A stretch of DNA of 64,000 bases, taken from contig OW203770.1 in the NCBI GenBank assembly GCA_934045905.1, positions 5,766,001-5,830,000 on the forward strand. Direction: 5' to 3'. The notes beneath the pieces were generated by a model, which saw only the letters and a list, made by a program, of their open reading frames with translations, did not search any database and was not told the DNA's origin. This DNA is from Leuctra nigra. Taxonomy: Eukaryota > Arthropoda > Insecta > Plecoptera > Leuctridae. Made by a program: the position numbers and the translations under genes. Positions 22,640 to 32,772 of the stretch are shown in pieces. The stretch's first letter is position 1; each line of letters begins with the position of its first letter.

Positions 22640-23610
22640 AAACGCATTTATCGGTGGTAGGACGTTTTGCCGACGGACGTTTTGCCGACGGACATTTTGC
22701 CGAAAACTCGTCGACCGAGGACATTTTGCCGCCAGCCCCGGACATCTTGCCGACAGCATTTCTCGTTTCCGGACATTTTGCCGAAAATTGAATTGTGATA
22801 TGTTATGAATATCACAATGTGATTCGATGTTTTTGTAATCCGAAAATATGAAATTCGTGCGATTTGAAAGCAAATTTAATTATTTAAATGATTAATGAAT
22901 TAACAAAAATACAAAATTAAAAAAGTAAAATAAGTAAAATCATTTTAAAAAATAAGAAAAAAAAGTATTAGAAAAACCATTTGAAAATAAAAACTCTATA
23001 GGAAAATGAAAAGAGAAGAGGGAAGGAAGTTTGAGAAAAACCTGGATTTGAACCTGGGTTTAAAGTAAACAATGGTACTTTGAAAAACATGTCAACGTCG
23101 ACCAAGATGCATTGATGCCGGTGAGCCCGGAAATCCTGGTGGAATTTCGCAGCCAGGCAGGTGCAAATCTGGAAGCCCGAATCGCTTGCATATTAGTCCA
23201 GCTGCTAAGTGCCATTTTACATCGCAATTCAGGGCTTAGTGATAAAAACGTGGATTTTGGATTGTGATGAAGTGAAATAAAAACAAGTATTCGATTTCAC
23301 TCAAGGGGGGATCTTATAACTATAACTTAGTAAAAATAATTTTACATAATTTTTTACATGAATAGGTTGATGCATTATCGATTTCATTTAATAAATTTGC
23401 ATTCAAATCGCAGGAATTTCATGTTTTGAAAACATATTTCCACAAATAAATTTTCAATTTTCGGCAAAATGTCCGGAAACGAGAAATGATGTCGGCAATA
23501 TGTCCGAGGCTTTCGGCAAAATGTCCTCGGTCAACGAGATTTCGGCAAAATGTCCGTCGGCAAAACGTCCGTCGGCAAGATATCCGTTCACCGCATTTAT
23601 CTTCATTTAC
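22640..23610. mobile_element. Inverted-repeat element with GGACATTTTGCCG motif clusters
   Basis: At 22650-22800 GGACNTTTTGCCGA occurs six times. At 23453-23605 its complement TCGGCAAAATGTCC is clustered again, and the order of the unique spacers (GTTTCCGGACATTTTGCCG, CTCGTCGACCGAGGACATTT) is mirrored. The interior is AT-rich. Confidence 0.75.
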
Positions 23611-23636
23611 AACACGTTGAAAATTTCGCGATCACC

Positions 23637-24453
23637 ATACCGGGTGCAGGCGCAAAAAAAATCACCCTGTTTGAGAGGTCACTAGATATATCGAAACTTT
23701 CATAGATAGGATTCTGAAATTTGTACACATATTAGAAAACATACCAAAATTTCATATGTGCAAGTTTCAAAAACATTACTATTGTAGGAAAAAAGTTACA
23801 GCTGTTCAAATTTGGTTGTCAAAAAATTGATCCAGAAAACTTCCAATGGTCGGGACGCTGTTTCTTCAAAACTATACCTGTACGATATCAATCTGAAAAT
23901 TTCAAATTATATTGAAAATATATTAAGATCAATTGTGTAAAAATGTCAATCAATTTGAATGAATGGAACGAAATTTATGGAATCTTGAAGTCGAGCGTAA
24001 AATCAGAATGTAGATTATTTCTAAACTTTTATTACCCACGTTATAAAAGTGAATTATTTCCCGTGCACTATTCTGTTTTCAAGATCAACTTCAAGATTCA
24101 ATAACTTTCGTTCCATATTTTGATATTGATTGAAATATTTACACAATCGACCTTAATCTATTTTCAATATAATTTGAAATTTTCAGCTTGATCATACATA
24201 GTTTTGAAGAAACAGCGTCCCGGCCATTGGAGTTTTCTGGACGCGCGCTATTTGATCTCCGTATAATCAATTTTTTGACAACCAAATTTGAACAGCTGGA
24301 ACTTTTTTCCTACAATAGTAATGTTTTTGAAATTTGCACATATGAAATATTGGTATGTTTTCTAATAGGTGTATAAACTTCAGAACCCTATCTATAATAG
24401 TCTCGATATAGTGAACTCTCAAACAGGGTGATTTTTTTGGCGCCACCCGGTAT
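23637..24453. mobile_element. Foldback element, about 370-bp arms
   Basis: The left end TACCGGGTG is mirrored by CACCCGGTA at the right. Arms carry CACCCTGTTTGAGAGGTCAC, AAAAACATTACTATTGTAGG and GGGACGCTGTTTCTTCAAAA in opposite orientations, meeting near 24000-24060. Confidence 0.85.
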
Positions 24454-25002
24454 AATCGGATCTCTAATAATACGTCCCTCAAAAGTTGCGCTAAAGAAAA
24501 ATTAAAAAACGAACATATGTCACAATCGCATTTCTAATTACCAATTCATAAATATTTTTGGCATATTCTGAGAGGCACTTGTGTAACAATAATATCAGAA
24601 ACTTATGGTCAGCTATTTGACAGATCTATACCTTTTCAGAGAGAGGGTAGAAGAGGGACTAATCATCCATTGTTTGACTTCCGTCGCTCGCGCTGACAGG
24701 TCGAGAGAAGGGGCGACGAGATCTTAATCTCTGATTCTATGCAAAACTTGCATTTACGGGGTTGATTAACTGGTCAGAGCGATGAGAAACATGGCCACTC
24801 TCTAAGACGGTCTGAGCCGGACTAAATGCAAAACCCGAAATTCACCGTTATTTTCAAAATGGCGGCCTTCAGAGAACCCTGCTTCCTGGTGTTAGAGATC
24901 TCGCGATCGTAGCTCTTAATGTACCGGCGAGCCTGCCGAGAACATGGCGATCACAGCTCAAGAGACTCACAAACATTCATATCAAGTAAAGATTGCATTG
25001 TA

Positions 25003-25075
25003 CTAGGAAAACGCTCAATGAACGTGTTGATAACTGAGCCTTTGCGAGGGGTGTGCGAATATTCTTAAATTTTGC
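25003..25075 (-). mobile_element. Helitron-like 3' end, short copy
   Basis: The left edge A|CTAGGAAAACGCTCAATG followed by AACGTGTTGATAACTGAGC is a diverged version of the family end. Only the terminus is recognisable. Confidence 0.5.
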
Positions 25076-25384
25076 CCCTATATGCATACATCAATTTTCG
25101 GTGAAACCAATGGACCAATCTTGCTAGCAGTGGGTCAGTGGTGAGGTCCAGACAAAGAGCAGCCAGGGTCGACCTATCCATGTCCTCCCTTGAATTTGTG
25201 GTCCCCTCGGGCCGGCCTTCACCCTCGAGATGAAGATCCCCCTGAAATCGGGTTCCGCCGGCCCGAATCCTCACACCCCCCCCGGTCCGTCCCCATTCCA
25301 GCCTGGCCTTCCCACCAGTGCTGGACTCCCCCGGACCTGGCCCGCTAGGTAGACCCCTCCCCATGTCCTCCACTTAATTCAACA

Positions 25385-25460
25385 AGTTAAATGTAAAAAT
25401 TGTTGTGCGCAATATAACCTCGTCGTTGACGCGCCATTAAACCATAATAATCTAATCTAA
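25385..25460 (-). mobile_element. LINE 3' tail remnant
   Basis: TGTGCGCAATATAACCTCGT and ACGCGCCATTAAACCATAAT match, with substitutions, the tail at 16240-16320. No coding remains beside it. Confidence 0.55.
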
Positions 25461-25495
25461 TCGCTAGAATCTGTACGCAGCTAACTGACACTGAC

Positions 25496-25609
25496 CTGGG
25501 CCGTGATCTTTTCCCTCATCCACTTCATCATGGCTTCGCGCGCAACCGCTTCACTGCGCAGTGCATCATTTTCTGCGCGTAGTCTTTTGATGCAATCTCC
25601 GTCGTCCTC
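25496..25609 (-). CDS. Exon 5 of unknown gene (coiled coil)
   Basis: The exon has 114 bases, exactly 38 codons, between acceptor GGTTGCAG and donor GCCCAG|GTCAGTG, in phase 0 at both ends. Residues such as IKRLRAENDALRSEAV and MMKWMREKI have the Leu/Ile spacing and charge of a short coiled coil, suggesting dimerisation. GC content is far above that of the surrounding intron. Confidence 0.65.
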
Positions 25610-25685
25610 CTGCAACCATGTCCGTGTTTAACATCTGGCAACTTGTCTCTGTGTAGCATTTCAGTAAATACATCCCAGAAAAAAA

Positions 25686-25870
25686 GACACTCCGTGTCAA
25701 AAAGGCAGCCAAGTCTATTCAACTAAGGAAAACAATAAAAGAAATCTAAAATTCAGCACTGAAAAGAAGTGATATCAAAAAATTGGCCAAGTAAAACTAT
25801 TTCCATTTTTTTAAATCACTATTTTAGATTTCTTTCATTTTTTTCTTAGTTGTAGAGACTATAAGTTCCA
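25686..25870. mobile_element. Diverged hairpin of the CCAGCCAAGTC family
   Basis: ACACTCCGTGTCAAAAAGGC followed by AGCCAAGTCTATTCAAC, with TTCAGCACTGAAAAG and TTGGCCAAGT, matches the hairpin arms at 19870 and 36215. The right arm is degraded after TTTTTTTCTTAGTTG. Confidence 0.65.
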
Positions 25871-25903
25871 TCCAGGCAGTATGACAATAATGGAAATCCT
25901 GCC

Positions 25904-26069
25904 TTAAAGCCCCATTTACACGGTGCAATTTCTTGTACAACTTCTGTGCCACAGTTGTTCTGCACATGTGCAGAGTCACTTTTTCATCTCAAAAGTGACA
26001 TTGCGCACGAGCAGATAAACTGTGGCACAGAAGTTGTACAAGAAATTGCACCGTGTAAATGGGGCTTTA
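25904..26069. mobile_element. Short foldback, family copy 2
   Basis: The ends TTAAAGCCCCATTTACACGG and CCGTGTAAATGGGGCTTTAC are perfect inverses, with inner arms GAACAACTTCTGTGCC-like as in the 21032 copy. The inner loop is flipped relative to that copy, as expected if arms recombine. Confidence 0.88.
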
Positions 26070-26179
26070 CGCTTGTTGAGTTCTGCATTTCAAATTGCCA
26101 ACAACATTAGCAAGGTCTTTATAGCTAACTACTACCCTGACACGTGTAATGACATCACGAATGTGACTCCGTCAAGTAC

Positions 26180-26285
26180 CGTATAGGTGGCGTGGTCCGG
26201 GTCGGTCAACACAGGGGCGTTCGTCGCCCTCCAGGAGGGGGTGTGGTCCGGGTCGGTCAACACGGGGGCGGAAATGAGGGGGAAA
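26180..26285. repeat. GC-rich short tandem duplication
   Basis: GTGGTCCGGGTCGGTCAACA followed by CRGGGGCG occurs at 26190 and again at 26241. It abuts the 5' edge of the LINE fragment. Confidence 0.6.
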
Positions 26286-26289
26286 TGAT

Positions 26290-27240
26290 ATGACTGATTT
26301 GAACAATACATTGAACGAAGAATTGAAGGTAGTGACTGACTGGTTGAGCATTAATATGCTAAAGCTGAACAATAGTAAGTGTAAGGCAATGATGATTGGT
26401 ACTGGGAAACTACATTATATGAACACAACTGATAATTGTGAAGTTAATATTGTACTAAATGGTGAGTTAGTGGAATGTGTTAAATCATTCAAATACTTAG
26501 GTATGTTGTTGGATGTAAATCTAAGTTTTAAACAACATATACTGTACATAGAGAACAAAATCAGAAAAAAACTTGGCTACCTTAGTAGGATAGGTCAGCA
26601 CCTGACAGTATCCACAAAACTATGTATATATAACACTATTATTAAACCACACCTTACCTTTTGTATGATTTTATTGTATCAGGCATTTAATACAGATATT
26701 GAAAGACTACAGATTCTACAAAATAGAGGCATGAGGATTATTCTGAAATGTAGTAGATATACACCTGTAAATAGTATGTTAAAATCTCTAAATTGGCTAA
26801 GAATTAAGGATTATGTGTATTTTCAAGGCATGTGTTTTATTTACAAACTTCAAAATGGTCTTCTACCTGCATATTTTACAAACACTGAAAAAGTTGAAAA
26901 TGTCCATCAGCATTACACGAGAGCGCATAATAATTTTTTTCTAAACCATGTTCATAAACAATCATCGGCCAAATCTTTATTTTATCTTGGGATTCGTTCT
27001 TTTAATGCTCTTCCACTTAATGTTAAAAGTGTGAGGAGTCTTAGCATATTTAAAAGCAAACTTTTAGAAATTATAATGACGGAAACATTTATGTTGACAT
27101 CCTAATTAGATTATTCTATGTTTTTAGTGTGTTAATTCTTTGGTTTGTGTCTTTATTGTGTATCTTTATGTATCTTTGTATTGTACTGATTTGTGAAAGA
27201 TAGCGCTTGCGCTAAATAAAGAATTATTATTATTATTATT
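26290..27240 (+). mobile_element. 5'-truncated LINE (non-LTR) reverse transcriptase fragment
   Basis: A 271-codon open frame covers the C-terminal part of a reverse transcriptase and its thumb: DWLSINMLKLNNSKC, then FKYLGMLLDVNLSFKQHI, then the domain after the RT with RLQILQNRGMRIIL and FYLGIRSFNALPLNVKS. The catalytic YADD block is missing, so the copy is truncated at the 5' side. After the stop come about 120 bases and a run of ATT units at 27223-27240, a 3' tail style seen in CR1/L2-like elements. It could not transpose on its own. It lies in the intron between exons 4 and 5 of the unknown gene, opposite strand. Confidence 0.85.
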
Positions 27241-27664
27241 ACATGCATGAAAGTGCCAATAATGGTTAGTTTTAATAAAAGACATAGATATAAATACCTA
27301 CTCAATATTTTTACTGTCTTTTTAAAGTAATTGAATATCGTAGAATGACTTCCTGTATTCCAAAAGTAATAGAAAATAAGTGCAAAAACACTCAACAGCT
27401 CTTGCGTGAGAGATGGGAAAACAGAATAGGTAAACACCATTGCACTGTGTCCAATAATATCATTGATGTCACCCACCATTACGTTATTTGAGGCGACATT
27501 AGGGGATCTTTACACTAATCTTTAAGTAATACTTCATAAAGATCTACTTGGCAGCACAATTTAACTTTATTTACATACTTTTAGTTTCCTAAAAGCAATG
27601 GTTTTGGTTTTGGCGGCACGGCACTCCAACCTCAAAAGCACACTTGAACTAGACCTATTTACTA

Positions 27665-27895
27665 CTAGGAAAACGCTCAGTGTAACGCGTTGATGAGCGT
27701 GCACAGAACATGCAACATCCCCATAGTAACGATGTACGACACGGCACAAGAAGATTTTCTCTGCAATTTTTCAATCTCCATACTCTGGATGAATAACAGA
27801 TCCATTGTGTCGTGAAGTCTTACCTACATACCTTCTCCAGAAATCTCTTGTGACATCCCAAACTAAACTCGTAAAATTACAATTAAAAAAAAAAA
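27665..27895 (-). mobile_element. Helitron-like element, short copy
   Basis: Left edge A|CTAGGAAAACGCTCAGTG, then TAACGCGTTGATGAGCGTGC. The interior GACACGGCACAAGA and GATCCATTGTGTCGTGA match the fragment at 2985. It breaks off at an A-rich run near 27885. Confidence 0.6.
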
Positions 27896-28099
27896 AAAAA
27901 CCCGTCATAAAATACCACTGTTTGAGAGGTACTCTTTGAGAGGTCACATACATCCTTTTAAGGTTATCCCTATTTATCCCTATATCCCCAGGGAGCTCCT
28001 GTGTTTGCTGGGGATACTTATTGGGTCAAAGACAGATTATGCTTGGCATGCTTCAGTGGTCCAGTACAGCTCCATGGTCCAGTGATACTGAAGAGTTGA

Positions 28100-28475
28100 T
28101 GTGTGTCAGGGTGTTGGGAGGAATGGACAGGTGGTTGATGTGATTGGAGGTTACCGGAGTGGACCTGGTGGCCATGCATTCATAAGAGAGTTAATTGATA
28201 AGGCAAGCCAATACAGGGTTGATGACAATGTACTTATTGTTGGTGATTTTAATTTTCCTAATATGAAATGGGAACAAGGATTAGGTGATGGGCAATCCCA
28301 ACAGAGCTTGATACACAAGTTTATGAATCAAGGGTTTGAAATGTCTGTTACGAAAGGAACAAGAGTGATTGGAGATGAGAAGTCACATCTTAGATATTAT
28401 CCTAGTTAAACCCGAAGGAAATTAAGCCAAGTGTGAGGTAAGAGAAGGAATAAGTGATCACAAAGCAGTTCAAAA
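28100..28475 (+). pseudogene. LINE endonuclease (EEP/APE-like) fragment
   Basis: The open frame 28101-28409 reads VIGGYRSGP and then LIVGDFNFPNMKWEQG, the GDFN motif of exonuclease-endonuclease-phosphatase domains in CR1/L2-like retrotransposons. After a frame break, GISDHKAV (the catalytic SDH motif) is visible near 28447-28470. The reverse transcriptase that should follow is absent; the BEL/Pao remnant begins instead on the other strand. Confidence 0.8.
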
Positions 28476-28591
28476 AGCAGAGCAGACGGCCGCTGACAAA
28501 GCAGTCAGCAGTTCAAGACTAGTACAGTAATCTAATGACTTGTAATGACTGCCGCTTGTCTCGCCGCTTGTAGAGCGGCGAAATGCTCTTC

Positions 28592-30085
28592 TCATCGCTT
28601 GTCGTCAGGATTTTCTTGAGGAGGGCGTTGAACTTCTTCAGATTCCCAAAATAGGCGAAGTGTTTGTTCCAACGAGGGCGTTGAACAAGTCAGAAGAGAG
28701 AGAGGGGTTGAGGACGAACTTTCAGTAGAAGTAACAGGTCCCAGCACGATCCAGCCGAACATAGTGTTGAGGGCTGACGGATTCCCTCCAACGACCATGT
28801 CGCCGGACTTCCGCAAAATGTCCGGGTAGATGTCGGCTCGGCGCCAATAAGAAAGTCGACTTTGTCAGGAAGGTGAAATTGCTCATCAGCAAGCGACAGG
28901 CCGCGATAGCGTTCGAACACTCCGCGAGGGACTGATTTAGTCGGAAGTTGGCTCGAGATGGCAGACAAGACCAACGCCTGAACGCCAAGAGGTGCTTCGG
29001 GAGAGTGGCGAGAAGCAATGTTACACATAACAGTGCCGAGTACCCGAGCAGAGGAGTTGCCAATTCCTAGTAACTCAGAAACAGAATGGCTTGGCTGCAC
29101 TTTTAAGCTTAGACGTTGTGTCAATGAATGAGTGACAGCGGAAATTTGCGAGCCGGAATCAACAACAGCGCGAAAGGGTTGATACCGTCCATGTGCGTCA
29201 CGAATGAGCGCGCGAACCGTGCCTAAGAGCACCGTCTTGAAAGCTAGCTTGCCTGTCTGTTGACAAGTCAGAGAATGAGGTGTGTCGTCATTAACAAGTT
29301 CAGGCGAAGCTGGGGGAGGATCGACGTTCTGTTGCGGAGAGAGCGTCGACTGAGGAGAAACTACAGAAGTTGTTGCTTGAGCTGGATGCAATAGCGAATG
29401 ATGTTGTTTGCTTTGGCAGCTAGTGCAGGTCCTTTTAGACGAGCACTGAGCACGAGTGTGTGCGCCTAAACAATTAAAACATCGCTGGAGGCGTCTCAAT
29501 GTTTGGTATTTCTCGTCGCGAGTTTGAGCGAGGAACACAGAGCAATTATACAACGTATGATTCTGATTGCAAAGTGAACACGATATTTGTTTACGAGCAG
29601 GCGATGAGGTGACCTTGACCTCGAGTTGCTTGGCAACGAGGAGCGAGTTCAATTGCTTCGCGTGAGGTGCAATCTTCTTCAACGTAGTGCTTGTAGATGT
29701 AGCGCGCTGATCAAGGCCACATAATTCCAATGTCCGCGAATGTTCTTCTAAGAATTGAATCAAGGTCGCATGCGTTGGTGTAACTTGAGAAGATTGTTTG
29801 TTTTCAAATGCCTTCCGCGTTGAAGTGTCAAGATTAGACAAAGTCAATGAAAGCAAAAGAAAGTCAGCCAAGTCAGGCACATTGAGAGCTTTCAAAGCGC
29901 TCACAGAGTTCTTATGAACTTGCAAGAAATTTTGCATTGCAGAATAATGTGAGTTAGTCTTGAGTGGAACAAAGTCCAAGATTTGCTTGATGTATAGTTG
30001 TTGGCCAATAAACGTTTATTCTGATAACGTTGTACGAGAGCATCATATGCGAGAGTATAGTTTTCAGTGTCGAGTTGAAAACCAG
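28592..30085 (-). pseudogene. BEL/Pao retrotransposon gag-protease remnant
   Basis: On the minus strand, a 429-codon frame from 29979 shows gag-like sequence, Cys/His knuckles (CSLCNQNHTLYNC, CFNCLGAHTRAQC, CTSCQSKQHHSLLHP), an aspartic protease motif VDSGSQISAVT, and DFLIGAE. Near 28831-28842 the frame shifts; the homologous sequence continues in another frame (28816-28592) with FGWIVLG and LRLFWESEEV, then stops. At the 5' side, gag homology also continues in a different frame from about 29985 to 30085. Reverse transcriptase, integrase and LTRs were not seen. The copy is dead and truncated at both ends. Confidence 0.88.
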
Positions 30086-30267
30086 TTATCTATTATCTAG
30101 ATACATTTTTGGCAGTATATCTTTATCTCTAGATAAAAATAAAATTATCTAATCACAACACAGATCGTGCATAGATAGATTAGAAATATAGGCCAGATGT
30201 GAAATATACATCATCTACTATAATGCCTATAATGCCCTAAAGAACGATGCCACAGAAGCTCACTTAC

Positions 30268-30333
30268 CAGATGGCAGCCCTGGTTGATATGGCAGAACTG
30301 AACTATATCCCTTGATGAAGGTCCTGGCTGCTG
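30268..30333 (-). CDS. Exon 4 of unknown gene
   Basis: A 66-base stretch lies between acceptor GTTCTCAG and a near-perfect donor CATCTG|GTAAGTGAG, in phase 0 at both ends, encoding 22 residues starting QQPGPSSRDIVQ. A second open frame reads TFIKGYSSVLPYQPG but does not fit the phases of the flanking exons. It could be alternatively spliced, since skipping it also keeps the frame. Confidence 0.5.
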
Positions 30334-30567
30334 CTGAGAACACACAATTGTAATTTCAATGTATAGATCACGTCATAACTACATGATTGCTATCATCATC
30401 CATTACAAAACCTGGCAAGCTAGAAATGGAGGATTAAATCGACACATAAAGTATGAATTTATTGGGATATACTTAGTAACTTTAACTTAGTTAGTCACAA
30501 AGTTGAACATATGGATTGAAATGTTACTCATTATATAAAGAGAAGATTTAAAGTACGAAACAATAAA

Positions 30568-31175
30568 CTAGGAAAACGCTCTGTGTAACGCGTTGATGAG
30601 CGAGCACGGACACGCGCAACACCTCGAACCGGAATTTTGTCTATCGAAAATATCATTAAACGCCAATAATTCTTGAAATGTGTCTGACTTATAAGTATAA
30701 AAATCTCCAAATATTATCCGTAAAGTATTAGTCCCATAATAGCCATGCAAAGTTTTAAGTTGATCGATTGAACCTTTGTGATTAAAATGTTCCTTGTTAA
30801 TATTTAAAAAATATAGGGTATATTTAAAAAATATAGGGTATATTTAAAAAAAATATACCTGGGACCACTCATATGATAAAAGTGTGTGTACTTACACAAT
30901 ATTAGACGATCTGTTGAACGGTCATATCAGTTTCATACGTTTGAAAGTTTCTGCTCCAACTACCTTGGAACTATAAAGAGTCGAAGTAGCCGTGATCTAC
31001 ATTTTCGAGAATTTTGACAGCCAACACGCAAAATGCCCGTAAAATGTCAATAACTTTTGGATTTAAACACAGATTAGTATGAAAATTCTCAAAAATATAG
31101 ATAATGTCGGTCCCAATTACCATGAAAAGTTTTAAGTTGATCGGTCATACGGTTCTAGTTTAAGAGGCGTATTTG
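30568..31175 (-). mobile_element. Helitron-like element, copy
   Basis: The left edge A|CTAGGAAAACGCTCTGTG followed by TAACGCGTTGATGAGCGAGC and ACACGCGCAACACCTCGAAC matches 14829 closely for about 600 bases. It contains a threefold 20-bp tandem (TATTTAAAAAATATAGGGTA) at 30815-30860 and lacks the right end. Confidence 0.62.
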
Positions 31176-31374
31176 TTAAACTATTCAATATATTCTATAA
31201 TTTGACACTTTGGGGTGGTGGAGAGCTCCACCTTGCCCCGCAGGGCTTTTTTTGGTTTTTTGACACTTTGAAATTAACTTTTTCGAGTTTTTTTTTGCTT
31301 ACGAAATGAAGCAAGACGTAACACCACAAAATTTTTAAGTATTCCTGACATCTACACTCTTCAGCAAAAAACTA

Positions 31375-31485
31375 TTTTTTTTAGGTATACGGCGTATACC
31401 CGCGTATACCCCTTCTAAGTTTTTGGGTATGCTTTCCAGTGAAAAAACTTTTTTAGGTATACGGCGTATACCCGCGTATACCCTT
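31375..31485. repeat. Short direct duplication GGTATACGGCGTATACCC
   Basis: GGTATACGGCGTATACCCGC with flanking T and TATACCC occurs near 31384 and near 31456, itself a near palindrome. The second copy leads into the duplicated exon-bearing segment. Confidence 0.7.
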
Positions 31486-31547
31486 GACTACACCACTGCA
31501 CACAAGAATGCGCTTTGACTCTTGGATTTGGAATCTCCTCACAGTAC

Positions 31548-31639
31548 CTCATCTGGGCGTGGCAAGTCATGTACTGGGTCGACGGAACTGTCGTCGTCGT
31601 CGTGTAGGTCTCGTGGCCCCAGTATGGTAATAGATGAGG
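31548..31639 (-). CDS. Exon 3, proximal copy, of unknown gene
   Basis: This is the near-identical copy of exon 46406-46315, with the same acceptor, donor and phases and one codon changed (ACC Thr instead of CCC Pro). It ends in phase 0 and so can join the 30333-30268 exon. The other frame open over most of this stretch (YWGHETYTTTTT...) does not keep phase with the neighbouring exons. Confidence 0.6.
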
Positions 31640-31884
31640 CTGTAAATCGAAAAAGTATTGTGTCACTCATGACTTATCAAAAACAACGGGAAGGAACAAC
31701 GGTTTTCTAAAAGGTACTGTGTGTTAAACATGCTGCATGATCGAGCGATTTTGCCGCATTTTGCAGGCACTTGTTTGGTTACGATTGGAGACAAAATAGG
31801 TTGACGAAATGATTGAAATTTTAACCATGATTAGATATAAAAGACAAACTTAGGGTTATCCCTTTGGTACATTTTAATGTTTTG

Positions 31885-32200
31885 CTTCGTTAATTAGTAA
31901 AAATTAGTTGATTTTTGGTGAAAAATTGTGTATTTTCATGTCTCATTGGGTGCCGTATGAAATTTAATATTATTATATATAAAGTTGTTGTTTTGTTTTT
32001 TTTTGGGGGGGGGCTTAACGTCCCACTGTTCTGCAGCGAGGCTGACTGTTCGCTGCAGAACAGTGCGACGTTAAGCCCCACCTCAAAAAAATATAATAAT
32101 ATTAAATTTCATACGACACCTATTGAGACATGAAAACATTCAATTTTTCAACAAAAATCAACTAATTATTATTTCTAATTAACAAAGCAAATAATTAAAA
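31885..32200. mobile_element. Intronic foldback centred on paired SINE tails
   Basis: Arms carry GTGCCGTATGAAATTTAATA and its complement. The centre reads CTTAACGTCCCACTGTTCTG, a 28-base spacer, then CAGAACAGTGCGACGTTAAG, which is two SINE 3' tails (compare 10085-10115) placed head to head. The same structure recurs at about 46650-46965. Confidence 0.8.
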
Positions 32201-32221
32201 ATTTCTATTATAGTTTTTTAC

Positions 32222-32273
32222 CTGTTTCAACTGGCCTATCCGGTCTTGGAACCCTATAGACGCCGCTCACCAA
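32222..32273 (-). CDS. Exon 2, proximal copy, of unknown gene
   Basis: This is the near-identical copy of exon 47040-46989, with the same splice sites and phases and one codon changed (TAT Tyr instead of TTT Phe). Its exon 3 partner lies at 31639-31548. Confidence 0.6.
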
Positions 32274-32772
32274 CTGAAACACCGACACATTTTTATAATC
32301 TCCATGAACACAATACGTGTTCAAAATTGCGGTTTTCACTTCAGTGGCATATGTTTCCTTCTGTCTGGAATGGAGATGTTAGGATTCAGCTAGGTCTGAG
32401 GGGGCGTGCTTCTAAAGACAATTCTTTGGGAAAAAATCATATGGGTGCATTAACTTAGCCCAGCCACAAAATGATATCAAAAAACGAAAAAGATAGTCGT
32501 TTGGTGCTCGTTTTGTGCTGAAATGTGCCGTAAAAAAATCGTTTTGAGCTGTCGCCATTTTGAGTGAATGTTAATTTTTAAGTGGCTGGGCCATAGAGGC
32601 TGGGCTAAGTTAATGCAAAACAAGCAAAAAAATAAAAACTTCGTATTAGTTAATTTTCTTGCACTGTCCGAATTGTGCTCGTTTTGTGCTGATTTGTGCC
32701 GTTGAGAAATCGTTTTGAGCTCATACCGTTTCAAAGTTATCGCCCGTTTTAAATGGCTGGGCTAAGTTAATG

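Larger units (their letters stand above)
31467..32437. repeat. Segmental duplication carrying exons 2 and 3, proximal copy
   Basis: These 971 bases recur in direct orientation at 46210-47204 with only a few substitutions and a 24-base length difference. It holds exons 31548-31639 and 32222-32273 and the intron between them, which carries a foldback at about 31885-32200. The giant foldback element begins six bases after its right end. Confidence 0.92.

Noticed and set aside
25065..25373. Gly-rich 102-codon frame on the minus strand
   Set aside because: The composition follows a GC-rich patch. No domain is seen, and it lies next to LINE tail debris.
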